Assembly: GCA_027625915.1 (NCBI GenBank)
Contig: JANTQA010000075.1
Span: forward strand, 2,480,001-2,544,000
Direction: 5' to 3'
Origin: Anaeramoeba flamelloides
Taxonomy: Eukaryota; Metamonada; Anaeramoebidae
Length of the DNA stretch: 64,000 nucleotides
Part shown: in pieces, positions 36,501 to 53,500 of the stretch
How positions within the stretch are numbered: the stretch's first letter is position 1
Layout of the letters: every line of letters begins with the position of its first letter
Translations under genes and position numbers: made by a program
Notes under the pieces: generated by a model
Told to the model about the DNA's origin: nothing
Database searches by the model: none
What the model saw: the letters and a program-made list of their open reading frames with translations, nothing else

Positions 36501-39500
36501 AAGTAGGGTGCCTATATAATAACTCAAGTAATTTTTTGATAGAATAAGTAGATCAACTTTTTTTGAAAACAATCGAGTTTTATTGGGGTTTACTAAGAGT
36601 TTGGAAAATGATATATTTTGGTTCTTGTTTTTTGATGAATTGAATGGTGTTTTGAACAAGTGTAATTTAATTAATCATCATTCTAATAAGTGTGCGAGTT
36701 ATAATTTTAAAAGTTTGATTCTTTTTAAAAAAAAGGATTTGATTGAAAATATTTGAAATTACACAACAATTTTCCTAATATTCACAATTAAAAATCTTTT
36801 CCTGGATTTTTTTCATGTCCTGGCATTTTTTTCACTACTTTACAATTTATTTTTCAATTGAAAGTAAAAATGAAAGTTGTAATTACTGTGAATTGCAAAA
36901 TAAAAAGAACAAAATTTTGATTCAACTTTCCAACTAAAAAATCACAATCCAAGAATTAAAATAAATCTTCAAAGTCTACAATTCAAAAAGAGTCGTTAAT
37001 TAATAATTTAAACGTGTTTGCAGAATTAAAAATTTGAAATTGTTACATGATTTATTAACTTTTTTTTGGAAAACTGAATGAAAATTTTGTTCATTTTATT
37101 TTAGAATAAATAGTGACGAGCTACAAATCTTTTTTAATTGTGTAAAACCATTTTTGTGAAGAATGTTATTTTTACTTAAAATTATGTCATCTCTTGAGAG
37201 GAATTACAGAGAATTTTGTTTTTATGTTGGTGTGATTTTTGAAAAAGAAATAAAACTTTTTCCCAAGATTTTTTCTTAAATTATTATATGCTGGGATACA
37301 AGATTCTTGGGACATAGTATCAAAAAAACAATTTGGATTTAAGAAAAAATTAGATACACGGATTGCTGTTTTGAATTTATTATATAAATATAAAAAAAAT
37401 TATAGAAAAAACAAAGAAAATGAAAATGTATATATAGTTACAATTGATATTCAAAAATGTTTTGACTCTATTCATCATTCATTGATTTATCACCCAATTA
37501 AAAAATTTATCAAAAATGAAATTTTAAAAATGTTTCTACTTGCTTATTACTCAAAGTAATAAATAGGTGTTTACCAAGGAGATCCATTATCTCCTCTATT
37601 ATTTGGTTTTATTTCTCATTTTCTTTTAGAAAAAATCAATTCACTAGCAATACACGTACAGATGTTTGCTGATGATTTGATATTAATAATGAAAGGATCA
37701 ATGATTGAAATAAATTATCAATTACAAAAAATATATAAAATAATAAAAGATTTTGGAATGAATCCAAATGATGATAAAAAAAAAAAACCCTAATACCAAA
37801 AGAAATTTTATATCTTGGTATTTGGTTAGACAAAAAAAAACTCATCTAAAATTTAACTTTGAAAAGGTCAATAATAATTTTGAAAAAAATCCTACATATT
37901 TTTTAAAGAAAGGAATTTTTCTAATGGGTTAAAAATACAATTCTTTAAAGCCGTTTTACATAGTCAACTATTATATGGGTTGGAGATATTTGACTTTACA
38001 GAATCCGATTTCAAAAAAATTGATATTTGGATTAATAAGAAAATCACAGAATCGCTTTTAATAAACCCACATTCCCCAAGACTTATCTATAAAACTGAAG
38101 CAAAAATTGATTTGGCAAGAATCACAATTTACAAAAGAAAATTCAAATTAATTCAAAAATTAAAAATTTTGGGATTTGATAAATTAATAAATCTTCTCCC
38201 CTTCAGAGAAAAAGAAACAGAAAACATTAATTGGAAAGCTCGAAATTTAAAAGAATTAGAATCTGAACTCGAAGTTTACAGAATTAATCAATTAAAAAAT
38301 AGTCCAAGTTGGAAAGTACAAAATTATTTGAAAATAATTTTGATACAGGGAAATATTAACAAACAGTCGTGTCTAGGTTTTTTTTAATTTAAGAAATAAA
38401 CCGAAAATTTATTAAAATTTTCTGTTTATTTCTTAAATTAAAAAAAAACCTAACGACAAAAAAATATTTAAAATGGAAGGGTTCAACTTCTATTCTAAAG
38501 TTAAGAAATTATACAAATTATCTTAATAGATATTCTTATTTTATGAACAAAAATAAATCACAATTTTGTCAATTGTGTAAAATAAATAAAGATTTGGATA
38601 TCATTGAAGATTTGGATCATTTTCTCTGGAACTGCCCAGCCTATGAAAATAATCGGAAAATCTGGATTTCTGAATTAGAAAAACATAATTTTTTCACTTA
38701 TTTTAAATAATAATAATATTTATAATATTATTAATAAACAAGATTCAATATCTTTATTAGCTTTAGTAGATAATAAGACTATGTTTGAATCTATTATACG
38801 ATTTCTAAATTCAAGTTTAGGAATTCGGGCAAACAAGAGGAATTCTAAACTCCTCCCTTAAATTACAATAAAAAAAAAAAAAAAGAAATAAAACTTTTTT
38901 TGACGCCATTTATGATGAATTTGATGAATCAAAAAGTTTTGGTGTCTTCAAAAAATTATGTGTATCTGGTTTAAAGTATAACAGTTGCTTGTTTGAAATG
39001 AAAAAGAATTGGGAATTTGAACAAAACAATTGTTCAAACAAAAGAAAGATTCACAAAAAAATAAAAATAAAAAAAAATTTTTAAAAAAAAAACACGTTTG
39101 AGAGTAAACAAACTTACTTCAGTCGGTATCTGTTCAATAAAATTAAAAGACAAACCCAAGTAAATTAATAAAGTTAAATTTCCAATCGAACTTGGCAGGA
39201 CTGTTAGATTATTGCCACCTAGTTCCAATTTTTGCAGTTGTTTCAAATTGCTAATTTGGGAAGGAAGCGATCTTATAAAGTTATCAGATAAGAAGATTTC
39301 CTTCAAATTTACAAGCTTTCCAATTGTATTTGGTAAAACTTCAATGGAATTATTATTAATCGACAATTTATTCAAGCTTGTTAATTGACCAATTTGAACT
39401 GGCAAGAGATTAATTTTGTTAGAGTTCAGGTTTAAAACTTCCAATTGCTTCAAATTTTGAAAGAATTCGTCAGGGAAATTAACTAAGCGGTTACAGGTCA

Positions 39501-39918
39501 TTGACAAAAATACAAGTTTAGTCAATGAGCAAACGCTAATTGGGATGACACGGAAATCGTTATGATCCAAATATAATTTTTCGAGTTTGGTGAGGTATTG
39601 CAAGTCAACGATGTTATTTGATAATTCCTGATCACTTAAATCCAAAACGTCTGTTGCATTTTTTAAAGCTTGCTCAAACTTTTTTTGTAACAGGATCGAT
39701 GTGTTGTTTTGTTGATTGCTTAAGTTACTATTATTGAGATTTTCGATGTGGGAATAATACCCTTTTGCAAGTGTGGAAGAATTTAATAAGTAATTACTCA
39801 TTTGGGAGAAGTTGATCAACAAAACACCACCAAAAAAGGGTTGTAAAAGGTTGAGAGCGTTGAAAATGTTTTTTTCCAAAAAAACAGAAAAATAAACCAA
39901 AATTAAAAAAATGATCAT
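30556..39918 (-). CDS. Leucine-rich-repeat TKL protein kinase
   Basis: Predicted cytosolic Ser/Thr signalling kinase. Two exons: 39918-39118 and 33501-30556 on the minus strand. Donor GTAAGT follows the Glu of IPTE, and acceptor AATAATAG precedes ISKLTLLEEL. The phase-0 join restores one LRR (IPTE+ISKLTLLEELYINDN) and gives about 1248 residues. Order: LRRs of the LxxLP type (about 85-430), a long Asn-rich linker (about 430-900), coiled coil (about 905-975), TKL kinase (about 985-1245). The kinase keeps GSGAFGKVY, VAVK, HRDLKSTN, DFG, APEV and DVYSYGIVLWE, so it should be active. The first 39 residues are hydrophobic; Met40 (MSNYLLNSS) is an alternative start that would remove them. The upstream frame is closed by TAG. 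LRR-TKL fusions are common in amoeboid protists; I do not give a specific orthologue. Confidence 0.88.
33830..34012 (+). mobile_element. LINE 3' fragment, copy E
   Basis: Matches the LINE tail at 38638-38780: CCTATAGAAATAATGATAAA, AATCTGGATATCAGAATTA and AAAGATTCAATAT...TTTATTA. A short, 5'-truncated relic. Confidence 0.6.
34017..34315. repeat. Hairpin-mosaic repeat cluster 2
   Basis: Carries GTCGTCAAGTATCGCCAAG... and CACCTAGG plus a T run. It also has the AAATAAACAGAAAATTTTAG / AAATAAAACAGAAAACACAA modules and a palindrome of TTTTCCAGAATTCATAAGAA against CTTTTAAATTCTGGAAAAG, before AACGAC. Same modules as cluster 1. Confidence 0.6.
34675..34858. repeat. Hairpin-mosaic repeat cluster 3
   Basis: Contains AATGCCTATG plus a T run, AGAAAATCTATTGG, GATTTTCTGTTTTATTTG and ATAAACAGAAAATTCGGGAA, the family's characteristic modules. 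More degenerate than cluster 2. A C10-A29 homopolymer junction lies at about 34328-34363, between the two. Confidence 0.5.
34872..34957 (-). pseudogene. tRNA-like relic, possibly tRNA-Val(TAC)
   Basis: On the minus strand: TAGAGC at the end of a D-arm, CTTACAA as a plausible anticodon loop (anticodon TAC, valine) and GGTTCGATTCC, a good B box and T-loop. However, the T-stem and D-stem pair poorly and extra bases lie between D-arm and anticodon stem. I read it as a decayed tRNA or tRNA-derived repeat rather than a working gene. Confidence 0.35.
34992..35206. repeat. Palindromic MITE, 195-bp family (copy 3, decayed)
   Basis: Retains ACGAAATTAAAGGCACAAAA and ACCTTAAATTTCGTTAAAAG in inverted arrangement. 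The outer ends have drifted. Confidence 0.5.
35482..35970 (+). mobile_element. TIR element, 490-bp family (copy A)
   Basis: Inverted ends GAAAAAAATTCCTGACACG... and ...CCTTGATTTTTTTCAATAC, with AGTCTGGACATC / CATGTCCAGACT in the arms. The interior matches the reverse complement of 36325-36850 (ACTTTAATGAACTTTAGGTA and GGTTTATTACTGGGTTC). Non-autonomous, no coding frame. Confidence 0.7.
36325..36850 (-). mobile_element. TIR element, 490-bp family (copy B, inverted)
   Basis: Arms of about 85 bp: AGTGAAAAAAATACCAGGAC... at 36338 and GTCCTGGCATTTTTTTCACT at the right, with ATTGTGAATATTCGGAAAAT against ATTTTCCTAATATTCACAAT. Lies in opposite orientation to copy A 355 bp away, so the two could fold together. 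Confidence 0.75.
36890..37112 (+). repeat. Palindromic element, 220-bp family (copy 2)
   Basis: Ends AACAAAATTTTGATTCAACT and ACTGAATGAAAATTTTGTTC, with interior shared with 52733-52960 (GAATTAAAAATTTGAAAT; TTAACTTTTTTTTGGAAA). Confidence 0.65.
37290..38870 (+). mobile_element. Non-LTR retrotransposon (LINE) fragment, copy B
   Basis: The best-preserved LINE here, 5'-truncated. Reverse-transcriptase boxes in order: FGFKKKLDTRIAVLNLL, IVTIDIQKCFDSIHHS (box A), GVYQGDPLSPLLFGF (box B), MFADDLILI (catalytic FADD) and ILYLGIWLD, then the connection region. The tail has LDHFLWNCPAYENN, a Cys/His knuckle typical of non-LTR C-termini. No endonuclease or 5' ORF is present. In-frame stops and frameshifts (for example at 37558 and near 37790) make it dead. 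A 92-bp palindrome is nested at 38366-38457. Confidence 0.85.
38366..38457. repeat. 92-bp palindrome nested in LINE copy B
   Basis: Arms GTCGTGTCTAGGTTTTTTTT... and ...AAAAAAAACCTAACGAC fold back through GAAATAAACCGAAAATTT / AAATTTTCTGTTTATTTC. LINE copy A at 18283-18300 lacks it and reads through, so this is an insertion with defined ends. It is the simplest member of the hairpin-mosaic family. Confidence 0.75.
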
Positions 39919-40594
39919 CTTTTTCTAACTGTATTGGAACTAATTGTTTTTGACTTCACAACCTAAGAGATTTAAATCCTATTTTATCCTTTTTTCTTGA
40001 AATAGTTTCTCACAAATATGGGTGTTTTTGAAAGAAAACAGACGATTTTTAAAAAGAAGAGTATTTAGCATTAGAACAACAAACTCTAATGTTACACTCT
40101 ATTTGAAATCCACAGACAATAGACAGTCGCTTATGATTATAAAGTTTACTAAACCATTCTTAAATCAAAATCTTCATTTAAATATATTGAATAGGAAAAT
40201 TCATAACAAAACCACAGCACCAAAAATGTGTTAAGACAAGAATTTAAAATCCCAATCAGAATTATTATCATTTACAATTCCCCCAGTTTGTTCCAATAAA
40301 ATATATTGACTATCCAATAGTATATCTAGGAAAAATCACTTTTGAAGGTTAAATTCTTGATATTTACCGAATATGTTAAAATATGAATTTTACTTGTTCA
40401 TAATTATTTTGTTTTACTTTAAAGTCAAAAATTTAGAAAATCTCGGCACTATTTTTTTGGAAACATTTTCACATATTTGATCTTTCATTTTGAAGAATTT
40501 CTTTTTAAATAGTGAAACTTTACATAACTAATACTATATATACTTATTGTTTATTACCAGTATGATTGATCATTGAATATATAAGCTTTCTATA
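39919..40594. other. Intergenic 5' of the LRR kinase gene
   Basis: No gene recognised. The 70-codon + frame at 40022-40234 has no family resemblance. The promoter of the kinase gene probably lies here. Confidence 0.4.
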
Positions 40595-40791
40595 AAGTCA
40601 GTTCCACTTTTAAGGCACAAACTTCAACAAAAATTAAGGCAAAATAAAAATCTCAATTTCTGGCACAAAATCCGAGATTCTAGTAAAATAAATTGTAAAA
40701 AAAAAAAATCCAAATTTTGTGCTTTAATTTGAGATTTTTTTGTGCTTTAAATTTTGTTGATAATTTGTGCCTTAAAAGTGAAACTGACTTT
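40595..40791. repeat. Palindromic MITE, 195-bp family (copy 4)
   Basis: Left AGTCAGTTCCACTTTTAAGG and right TTAAAAGTGAAACTGACTT, with both arms repeating GGCACAAA... / ...TTTGTGC. Good preservation. Confidence 0.75.
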
Positions 40792-41858
40792 AACAACGAA
40801 ACATACTCTTTCCTAAGTTTTTAAAGATTATTTAAGCAATCATAAAGATACTATGAAAAAGAATTATTTGTTTTTCATAAATGTTTTAAATTCACCTTTC
40901 CTGATTTATAGAAAATATTCTCAAAATATGAGACAAAAATCACATTTGAATAATAAATAAAAAAAAATTGTGACTTAATTACATTTACCTTGTTAAATGA
41001 GAACTTTATAAAAATGTTTTTCAAGATTTTTTTAAAAAAGTGAGTATCTATTTTTGAAATTTAAACGTTGAAAATAATAATGATTGAAAAAAGTAAGAAC
41101 TTAACTTTGGAAAAGTTTTTCTTCATATTCCACATTTAAGAAGTTTAGTTCTTATTGCTTATTAAAAGGAAACCCCGAAAAAAAGATTTTTATGAAAAAA
41201 AAATCTTTTAAAATCTCTGTTCATCATCAAAGTTTGATATTACATCATGCGCCATAGACAGTATACCAGATTTTTTTCTAAAAAATGAATTTATCGAAAA
41301 AACTCTAATAAAAAAACAAAAAACTACACAAATGAAAATACGATACCTCTATTTTTAAAATAATTCCTTAAAAAAAAAGAACCATAATTTTCCAAAATAT
41401 ATAGGAGTTGATATTTCTAGAATTAAATTTCATTTCTGACAATTTTTTACCAACCTGATTTAATTAAACACCTTATGGGATATGTTTTTTTTTTCTTTTT
41501 TTTATCGTATAATAATTTTTTTTTTTTTTCAAAAAAGCATAACTCAATTTTCGCAAATATCCTAATTGCATAGACATTAATGACAAACAACAAAAAACAA
41601 AAATTAAAAAATAATTTTCCAATTGAAAATTATGAAACCTAAAATTCAAAATACTTTGGATATAATTCATTTTATATTCTCTCTTTTTTAAAAAATAATA
41701 ATAAATGGCTTTGATTCTTGTTAGTTTTATTTATAATTATTTATAAAATGTGTTATTTCGGATTTAATTTGATATGATTAATTCTAAAAAAAAAAAAAAA
41801 AATATTTTTTTTTCAAGAATGTAACAATCATTATCTAAGGTTAAAATTGATGATATGA
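40792..41858. other. Intergenic between MITE copy 4 and the ATAD2-like gene
   Basis: AT-rich; no gene recognised. It includes the 3' flank of the ATAD2-like gene. Confidence 0.4.
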
Positions 41859-47723
<5,865 letters not shown>

Positions 47724-48177
47724 TTTGATGTTCTTATTTTTGGCTCTGACAACAAACCAAAACTTATAATAAAAGTGAATTAATAAAAAATAAAATCACA
47801 ATCATTAATTTTTACTTTGATCTTTTACTTGTACATAATATTTAATCAAAGTAAAAGTGTCTTAGATAGAAAAACGTTCGGTTTGTGTATTGCCTGAGGG
47901 AATGAATTTCAATAATATCTGCAAAAAAGTTTAAGGGAAGAATAACCTTTTAGAAATATTGAGTTACACAGTTTCTTGGAAACAAATTATTCAAACCATT
48001 TCTATAAGGAAATAAATATATTTTTAAATAATTAGGAGAATGTAATATATTCTAATATACTACATTTACACATCAATTAAGAAAATAGAAATCAAAATAA
48101 CTAAAAAATTGATCAGGAAAAAATGAAAAAAAATCATTTATTTATTGATCTTTCTCATATTTTTCGAATAAACCCGA
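47724..48177. other. Intergenic 5' of the ATAD2-like gene
   Basis: No gene recognised; probably holds the promoter. The short inverted pair TTTACTTTGATCTTTTACTT / AAGTAAAAGTG near 47811-47855 was noted but not explained. Confidence 0.35.
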
Positions 48178-48696
48178 TTCCAAAAATATGGACATACCCA
48201 AACTCAAAAAATATATAAGAAAAAACCTCAATTTATTGATATTTCACTAACTTAATATTAAACCACATTTAAGTTGTCCAGTGTTAATGTTTTTATAAGC
48301 AATCATTTTGATCCAAATATATGAAAAAAAAATTAAATGAAAAATTCAATGGATAGGTTATAAATAATAAAAGTAGAGAAACAAAAAAAATGATTTTATA
48401 AATTCGTTGTAATTCCCTCAACAATTGTGGATAGATCAAATGATTAGATAACATAAACTAATCTTCTGTAATTTTGACTATTTACAAAATTCAGAATTTA
48501 AATTCTATCAACCATTTGAAAAAAAAATCCCAGATCTAACTCAATAGATTATGTAATAGCAAAAAAGGAAATATAAACTAAAAAGAAACTAGACAAAAAA
48601 TAAAGTAGTTTGTAAATCCAAATTATTACAAATTGAATTTAAAATTACATTATTCTTATTTTTTAACTGTTTTAACTGTGGCCAAATTTTTGAAAT
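48178..48696 (-). mobile_element. TIR element, 520-bp family (copy 4)
   Basis: Minus-strand copy with ends TTCCAAAAATATGGACATAC and GGCCAAATTTTTGAAAT, and interior AATATTAAACCACATTTAAG shared with copy 3. Diverged. Confidence 0.7.
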
Positions 48697-49339
48697 TTAT
48701 TTTTGTTATTTCCTAAAAAAATAAGACTAAATATATTATTTTAAAATATCTTTATAAAAATTAATTTAATATAACCTTTAAATCATTTCAAATTATTATC
48801 AATCATTTATTCAAATTTTATTCTTTTTATTAATTAAATTTGTTTTTACATAATATATCAACTTAATCCGAGTTATAATAGTTTATGGCCCAAATTGCAT
48901 ATGATTTGTTTAAGGTGTAATAATTTGTGTTTATTTGTTTCTTTTGATATGATAATAATATTTTCTAAAGGTGTTTTTAACCCAATAGAATATTCCAAAG
49001 AGGGGAAGCACATTAACAAATTTCATTCTCAAAAAAATCAATATTTGAGTTTTTTCTCTACAAGATGTTTGTTTTTGGCAACTTTTTGATAATTCTAATG
49101 ATTTTGTGTTTATCTCTCTTGAGAAAAAAAACTTTTTTATATCTGAATTTGGATAATACATCATTTTTCGTTTATTTTTAAATCGTTTTATGAACATACC
49201 AAACTTTCTTTTTTTGGTATCATCTTGATCAAAATATTTTTTTTTTTTTTTGATTTTTTCTTTCGGTTTAACAAAATTTACATAATTTTGTAAAATCAAA
49301 GATTTTACAAAAATCCTTTTTAAAGACTGGGAAACAGCA
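48697..49339. other. Unassigned region with opposing open frames
   Basis: A 122-codon minus frame (48931-49299) and a 64-codon plus frame overlap here. The minus frame is longer than chance predicts, but its Lys-rich composition comes partly from T runs, and neither strand resembles a family I know. It could be a decayed gene or element. Confidence 0.3.
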
Positions 49340-49815
49340 TTTAGCTTTTTTTTTTAATTTAAAATAATTGAGTAAAATCAATGATTTTTCTCTTTTTTTT
49401 GAATTCTGAAAAACTCCCTTGAGGTTTTCTTGATTTTTCTGTTTATTTGGAAAATCGATAGATTTTCATCAGGTTTTTTTGAGTTTTAGTTTAATTGGAA
49501 AAGTAATAGGTTTTCCAAATAAAACAGAAAACCACAAGAAAAAATAGGTAATCTACATCACTTTACGGACACTTTCTATACATTTTTTTATACTATTTGA
49601 AATAAAAAGAAAATTTATTAAAATTTCCGTTTATTTCAAAAATTCTAGTTAACTCGTTGGGTTTCTTGAGTTTTCTGTTTATTTAGAAAATAATTGATTT
49701 TTCAGATGAAACAGAAAAACTCAAGAAGGCAACTATTGGAGTTTCCCAAATTTAAAAGAATTTAGTCAAAAATTTGATTTTACTCCCTTCTTTTGAATTC
49801 TGGAAAACCCAGGGC
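49340..49815. repeat. Hairpin-mosaic repeat cluster 4 (largest)
   Basis: At least four palindromic modules in a row. These are TTGATTTTTCTGTTTATTTG with CCAAATAAAACAGAAAACCA, AAATAAAAAGAAAATTTATT with AAATTTCCGTTTATTTCA, TTGAGTTTTCTGTTTATTTA with AAACAGAAAAACTCAAGAA, and two TTTTGAATTCTG(G)AAAA modules. Non-coding. Confidence 0.65.
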
Positions 49816-50596
49816 GAGGAGTATTTATTAATAGTTATTTTTTTATACAGTATTTTTGTTTTTTTAGATAAGTTGAGTGTTATCAAAACTATTAGTTATT
49901 ATCTATTCAAATAAAGACCCCCAAGTTGAATTAAACTAAAATTAATCCTTACATCCATTTAAAAATTTTTACCCCTCAAAATATACCATTTTTCTTGACA
50001 AGAGAGCTTGAAAAAATGAAGCACTACTAAAAACAATAAATACAATAACCTAAAGAATTTCAAGTTTTGGATTTTGATTATACAATAAATAGGCTTAATT
50101 ATACTAGACAAAAGGTTAATTAAAATATTATTTTTATCTATTAAAAAATTTTTATATATTTTTTCGAACTAATAGTCTCTAAATTTTGAAAAATTAATTT
50201 AATTGTTCAACAGATATTAAACAATAAAAAATATTTTAATAAAATATTACAGATTAATTATTATAAAAAAAAAAAATAATCGATTAAAAGCGAAATTTTT
50301 GAAAAGTACATAAATATTAAATTAAAAAAAAAATAAAAATAAAAATGAATTTCGAGAAATAATTTATTAAAAAAAATAGTAGAAAATATGATAAATTCTG
50401 AATTATTATCATTTTTTTTTTTTTTCAAATAAAATGAGGGTAAAAAAATGGAATAAATAAACAGAATTTTCGTCAAAAAGAAAAAATGCTCGACGAATTT
50501 AGAAAAATACAAATAAAATAATTGATATAGTATATAATATTATATATGGATAGATAGATGGGAGGGCAGATAGATTCTAGCCCAATAGAATTTAAA
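49816..50596. other. Intergenic, 3' flank of the TLC gene
   Basis: AT-rich with long A runs; the short minus frame at 50261-50512 is Phe-rich by composition only. No gene recognised. Confidence 0.4.
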
Positions 50597-53500
50597 TTAT
50601 TTAGCTTTTTTCAATGCTTTTCGTGATTCTTGTCTTTTTTTTAGGATATCCTCGTTATCACTTCTGATATCACCATCTACTTTGCCTGTTTTTATTAATC
50701 GATAGACCATTCTAGTTAGAAATACTGTCCATACGATTTGCATAACTTCTAAGAGGGCGAGTGCAGATCCACTGATTGCTACAAAGAGGTTTCGTAAAAA
50801 TCCTTCTTCCCAGTCCATTCTGCCCATGATTATTCCAGAATAAGCATGGCATGGGTATGAAAATCCGCGAAAGATAACCCATACTACATAGAGTGAAACG
50901 AAGAGCTTTTTGGCTGGTTTAGAATAACCAAGATAATTAACAATTTTGGAAAAGTATAATAAAACGACACCCAGATCATTTACAAGGAATATGGTTTGTC
51001 CATATAATGTTTGGTATGCAATATATGAATAAAATACAGTAGTTGCGGTTACCAGATGGTGAAGTAACATCAAATATACACCTTTACCGTGTTCAAGTTT
51101 AGGTACGAGAGGGGCCATAACAAAGACATATGAAATTTCAAACATGTAAATAAATTTACCTGCAAAGGTGAAATATTCTGTGGGATATTTTTCTAAAAAT
51201 TTCATATCAATCCAAGGGAAAAGTGCAAATTTTAAAAGGCCTCTCTGTAAATTTTTAAGTTAGAAATAATTAATTAGATGATGAAAAAATAAATAAAAAT
51301 CGTAATTTAGATTGTGGGAAAATGAGGGAAAAGTCTAAGAATTTATTATTTTGGATAAAAATAAATAAAAAAATGGTGAAGAACTATAGAATAAAACCAT
51401 GATATTGATTTATTCAAAATTTCATGATTTTTAACAAAGTTCAGGAAAATGTAGCTTTGAAAATATTGAAAAGTGTTAAAACTGTTGCCCAAAAGCAGGT
51501 TGACTAAAGTTTGTTTTCAATCTTAATAACTATCCAGATTTTATGTTATCCGTAGGGGTTGATATACAATACTGTAAATAGAAAGAATGATTTCAAAGAC
51601 AGTAAATTAAAAGTAATTCAAAATATTACAATTTTTAGGATTTTTTTGAGGGGTTTGAATAAAAACATTTTTTGATCTAAAAACTTTTCGGAATTCTCAT
51701 AAAAAACAAGTCAAAAATTAAAAAGCTATTGTTTGAGTTTTATTTTATTTACTTTACCCTTTTTATTAAAATATATTTATACAATCATCATTAAATTCTA
51801 TTATATTCTGAAATGAATTGTGAAAGTTTGTTCAGAATGAAATTTTGGATATTCTATCCTTTTCAAGGTAAATTTCGTATTTAGTGTTGTTGAAAACAGT
51901 TTTTTTCCCAAATTACAAATTTTGTGAAATCACACAAAATTTCAGCAAAATGATTGACTTGACCTGATTTAAAAGTCAATAAATATGTTACTAGTCTTAA
52001 AAGTAGTGTCCAAAGTTAAGGGAATTTGGAAAGGACTGAAATATACTTTTTAAAACTTTTATACTACAGCCAGTTCCACTTTTAAGACAAAAACTTTGAA
52101 TGAAATTTAAGGAACAAAAAAAATCTCAAATTAAAGCACAAAATTCGGAATTTAGGAAAATAATTTGTAAAAAAAAAAAAAATTCCGTGCCTTAATTTGG
52201 GATTTTTTTGTGTAACTAAAAGTTCATTTAAAGTTTGTGTCTTAAAATTGGAACTGGCTGTAATTTTTTAAAATAGCTGTAATAAGTTTCATTGAGACCC
52301 GATTTGAAACTAGTTTGTACCCTTCTTTGAATCAGCCCTGTTGTTATTTTACTTATAAACCCTCTTCTGATTTACAAAACTAAAAGTTCTAAAAAGTTAG
52401 AAAAATTTAAGAATTAAAAAAAACAAAATTGAGAGGAAATTTAATCTCTCCTTTCATTTCCGAAATATTAGTAAAATTAATGTTCTTTTCGAAATGTTTT
52501 GAACATACTTTTGAAAATGATCCAAAAGAAGTTTATCAACATGTTTTAAATGTTTTTCGAAAACTTGGTGATTTAAACAAAGCACACAAGAGTTAAAAGT
52601 GATTTCTTTCTTTTTTTTTGTTTTTTGAATTTATTGACAAGAATGGACTGATTGAAAAACACTTAATCTGGGAAAGAGAGATTTTTGAAGTTGCTCAATT
52701 TATGTCACCTAATTTATTATATTTTTGAATTTACTGTTAATTGAATAATAAAAAGATCAAAATTTTAATTCAGCTTTCCATAAAATAATCATTCCAATAA
52801 TAATAAAAAATCATCAAAGGTCCCCAATTCTAGAGAGTATGAACAATTTATGCGAGTTTTTAGAATTAAAAATTTTGAAATAATACTATGATTTTTAAAA
52901 TCTTTTTTTTGGAAAGCTAAATGAAAATTTTGTTACATTTATTTTGAAACAAATAGTATTGACAAGAATGGACTGATTGTAAAACAAGTAGTCTCGTAGA
53001 GAGAGAATCTTGAAGTGATCAAATTAGTGTTTGCAGAATTCAAAGTGTATCTGAACCTATTAGAGTGTCTAGCCACAGGAGTTTGAAGTACTGATAAATT
53101 GCAATTTAAGTTTGGAAATTTTTACTTGATTTTCCTTTTTGGAATTATTAGGCTCAAGCTTTGAATAAAGCATTTTATGAAGTCAAGTGTTAAGAAACTC
53201 TCTAAAATTAGTTGTTCTTCAAAACACTCTTTGTCCTGGACCGTTTGATAAGAAACAGTTCGAAGATTTATAAAAATGGGAAATTGAACTAAAAATTTTT
53301 TGAAATTTATTAGAATTTATCAGTATTTTCAACAAAACGATTTTGTAATTTTTTTTTCAAATCCATTTCTAATTCAAAATGTAAAAAAAAAATTGTTTTT
53401 GTCAAAAGGTTTAAATTTATAAAAAGGAAGAGTCGAGAGATCACAAAATATTGTGGGACTTTGAATTCAAGGTTTTGAGAGAATGATTTGTTGCAGAAAA

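Larger units (their letters stand above)
33502..39117 (-). other. 5.6-kb intron of the LRR kinase gene, packed with mobile elements
   Basis: GT...AG intron between the two LRR-encoding exons. It contains a LINE tail (33830-34012), two hairpin-mosaic clusters, a tRNA-like relic, a palindromic MITE, two inverted copies of a 490-bp TIR element, a 220-bp palindrome and a 1.6-kb LINE with its own nested palindrome. Most of its length is explained by these. Confidence 0.8.
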
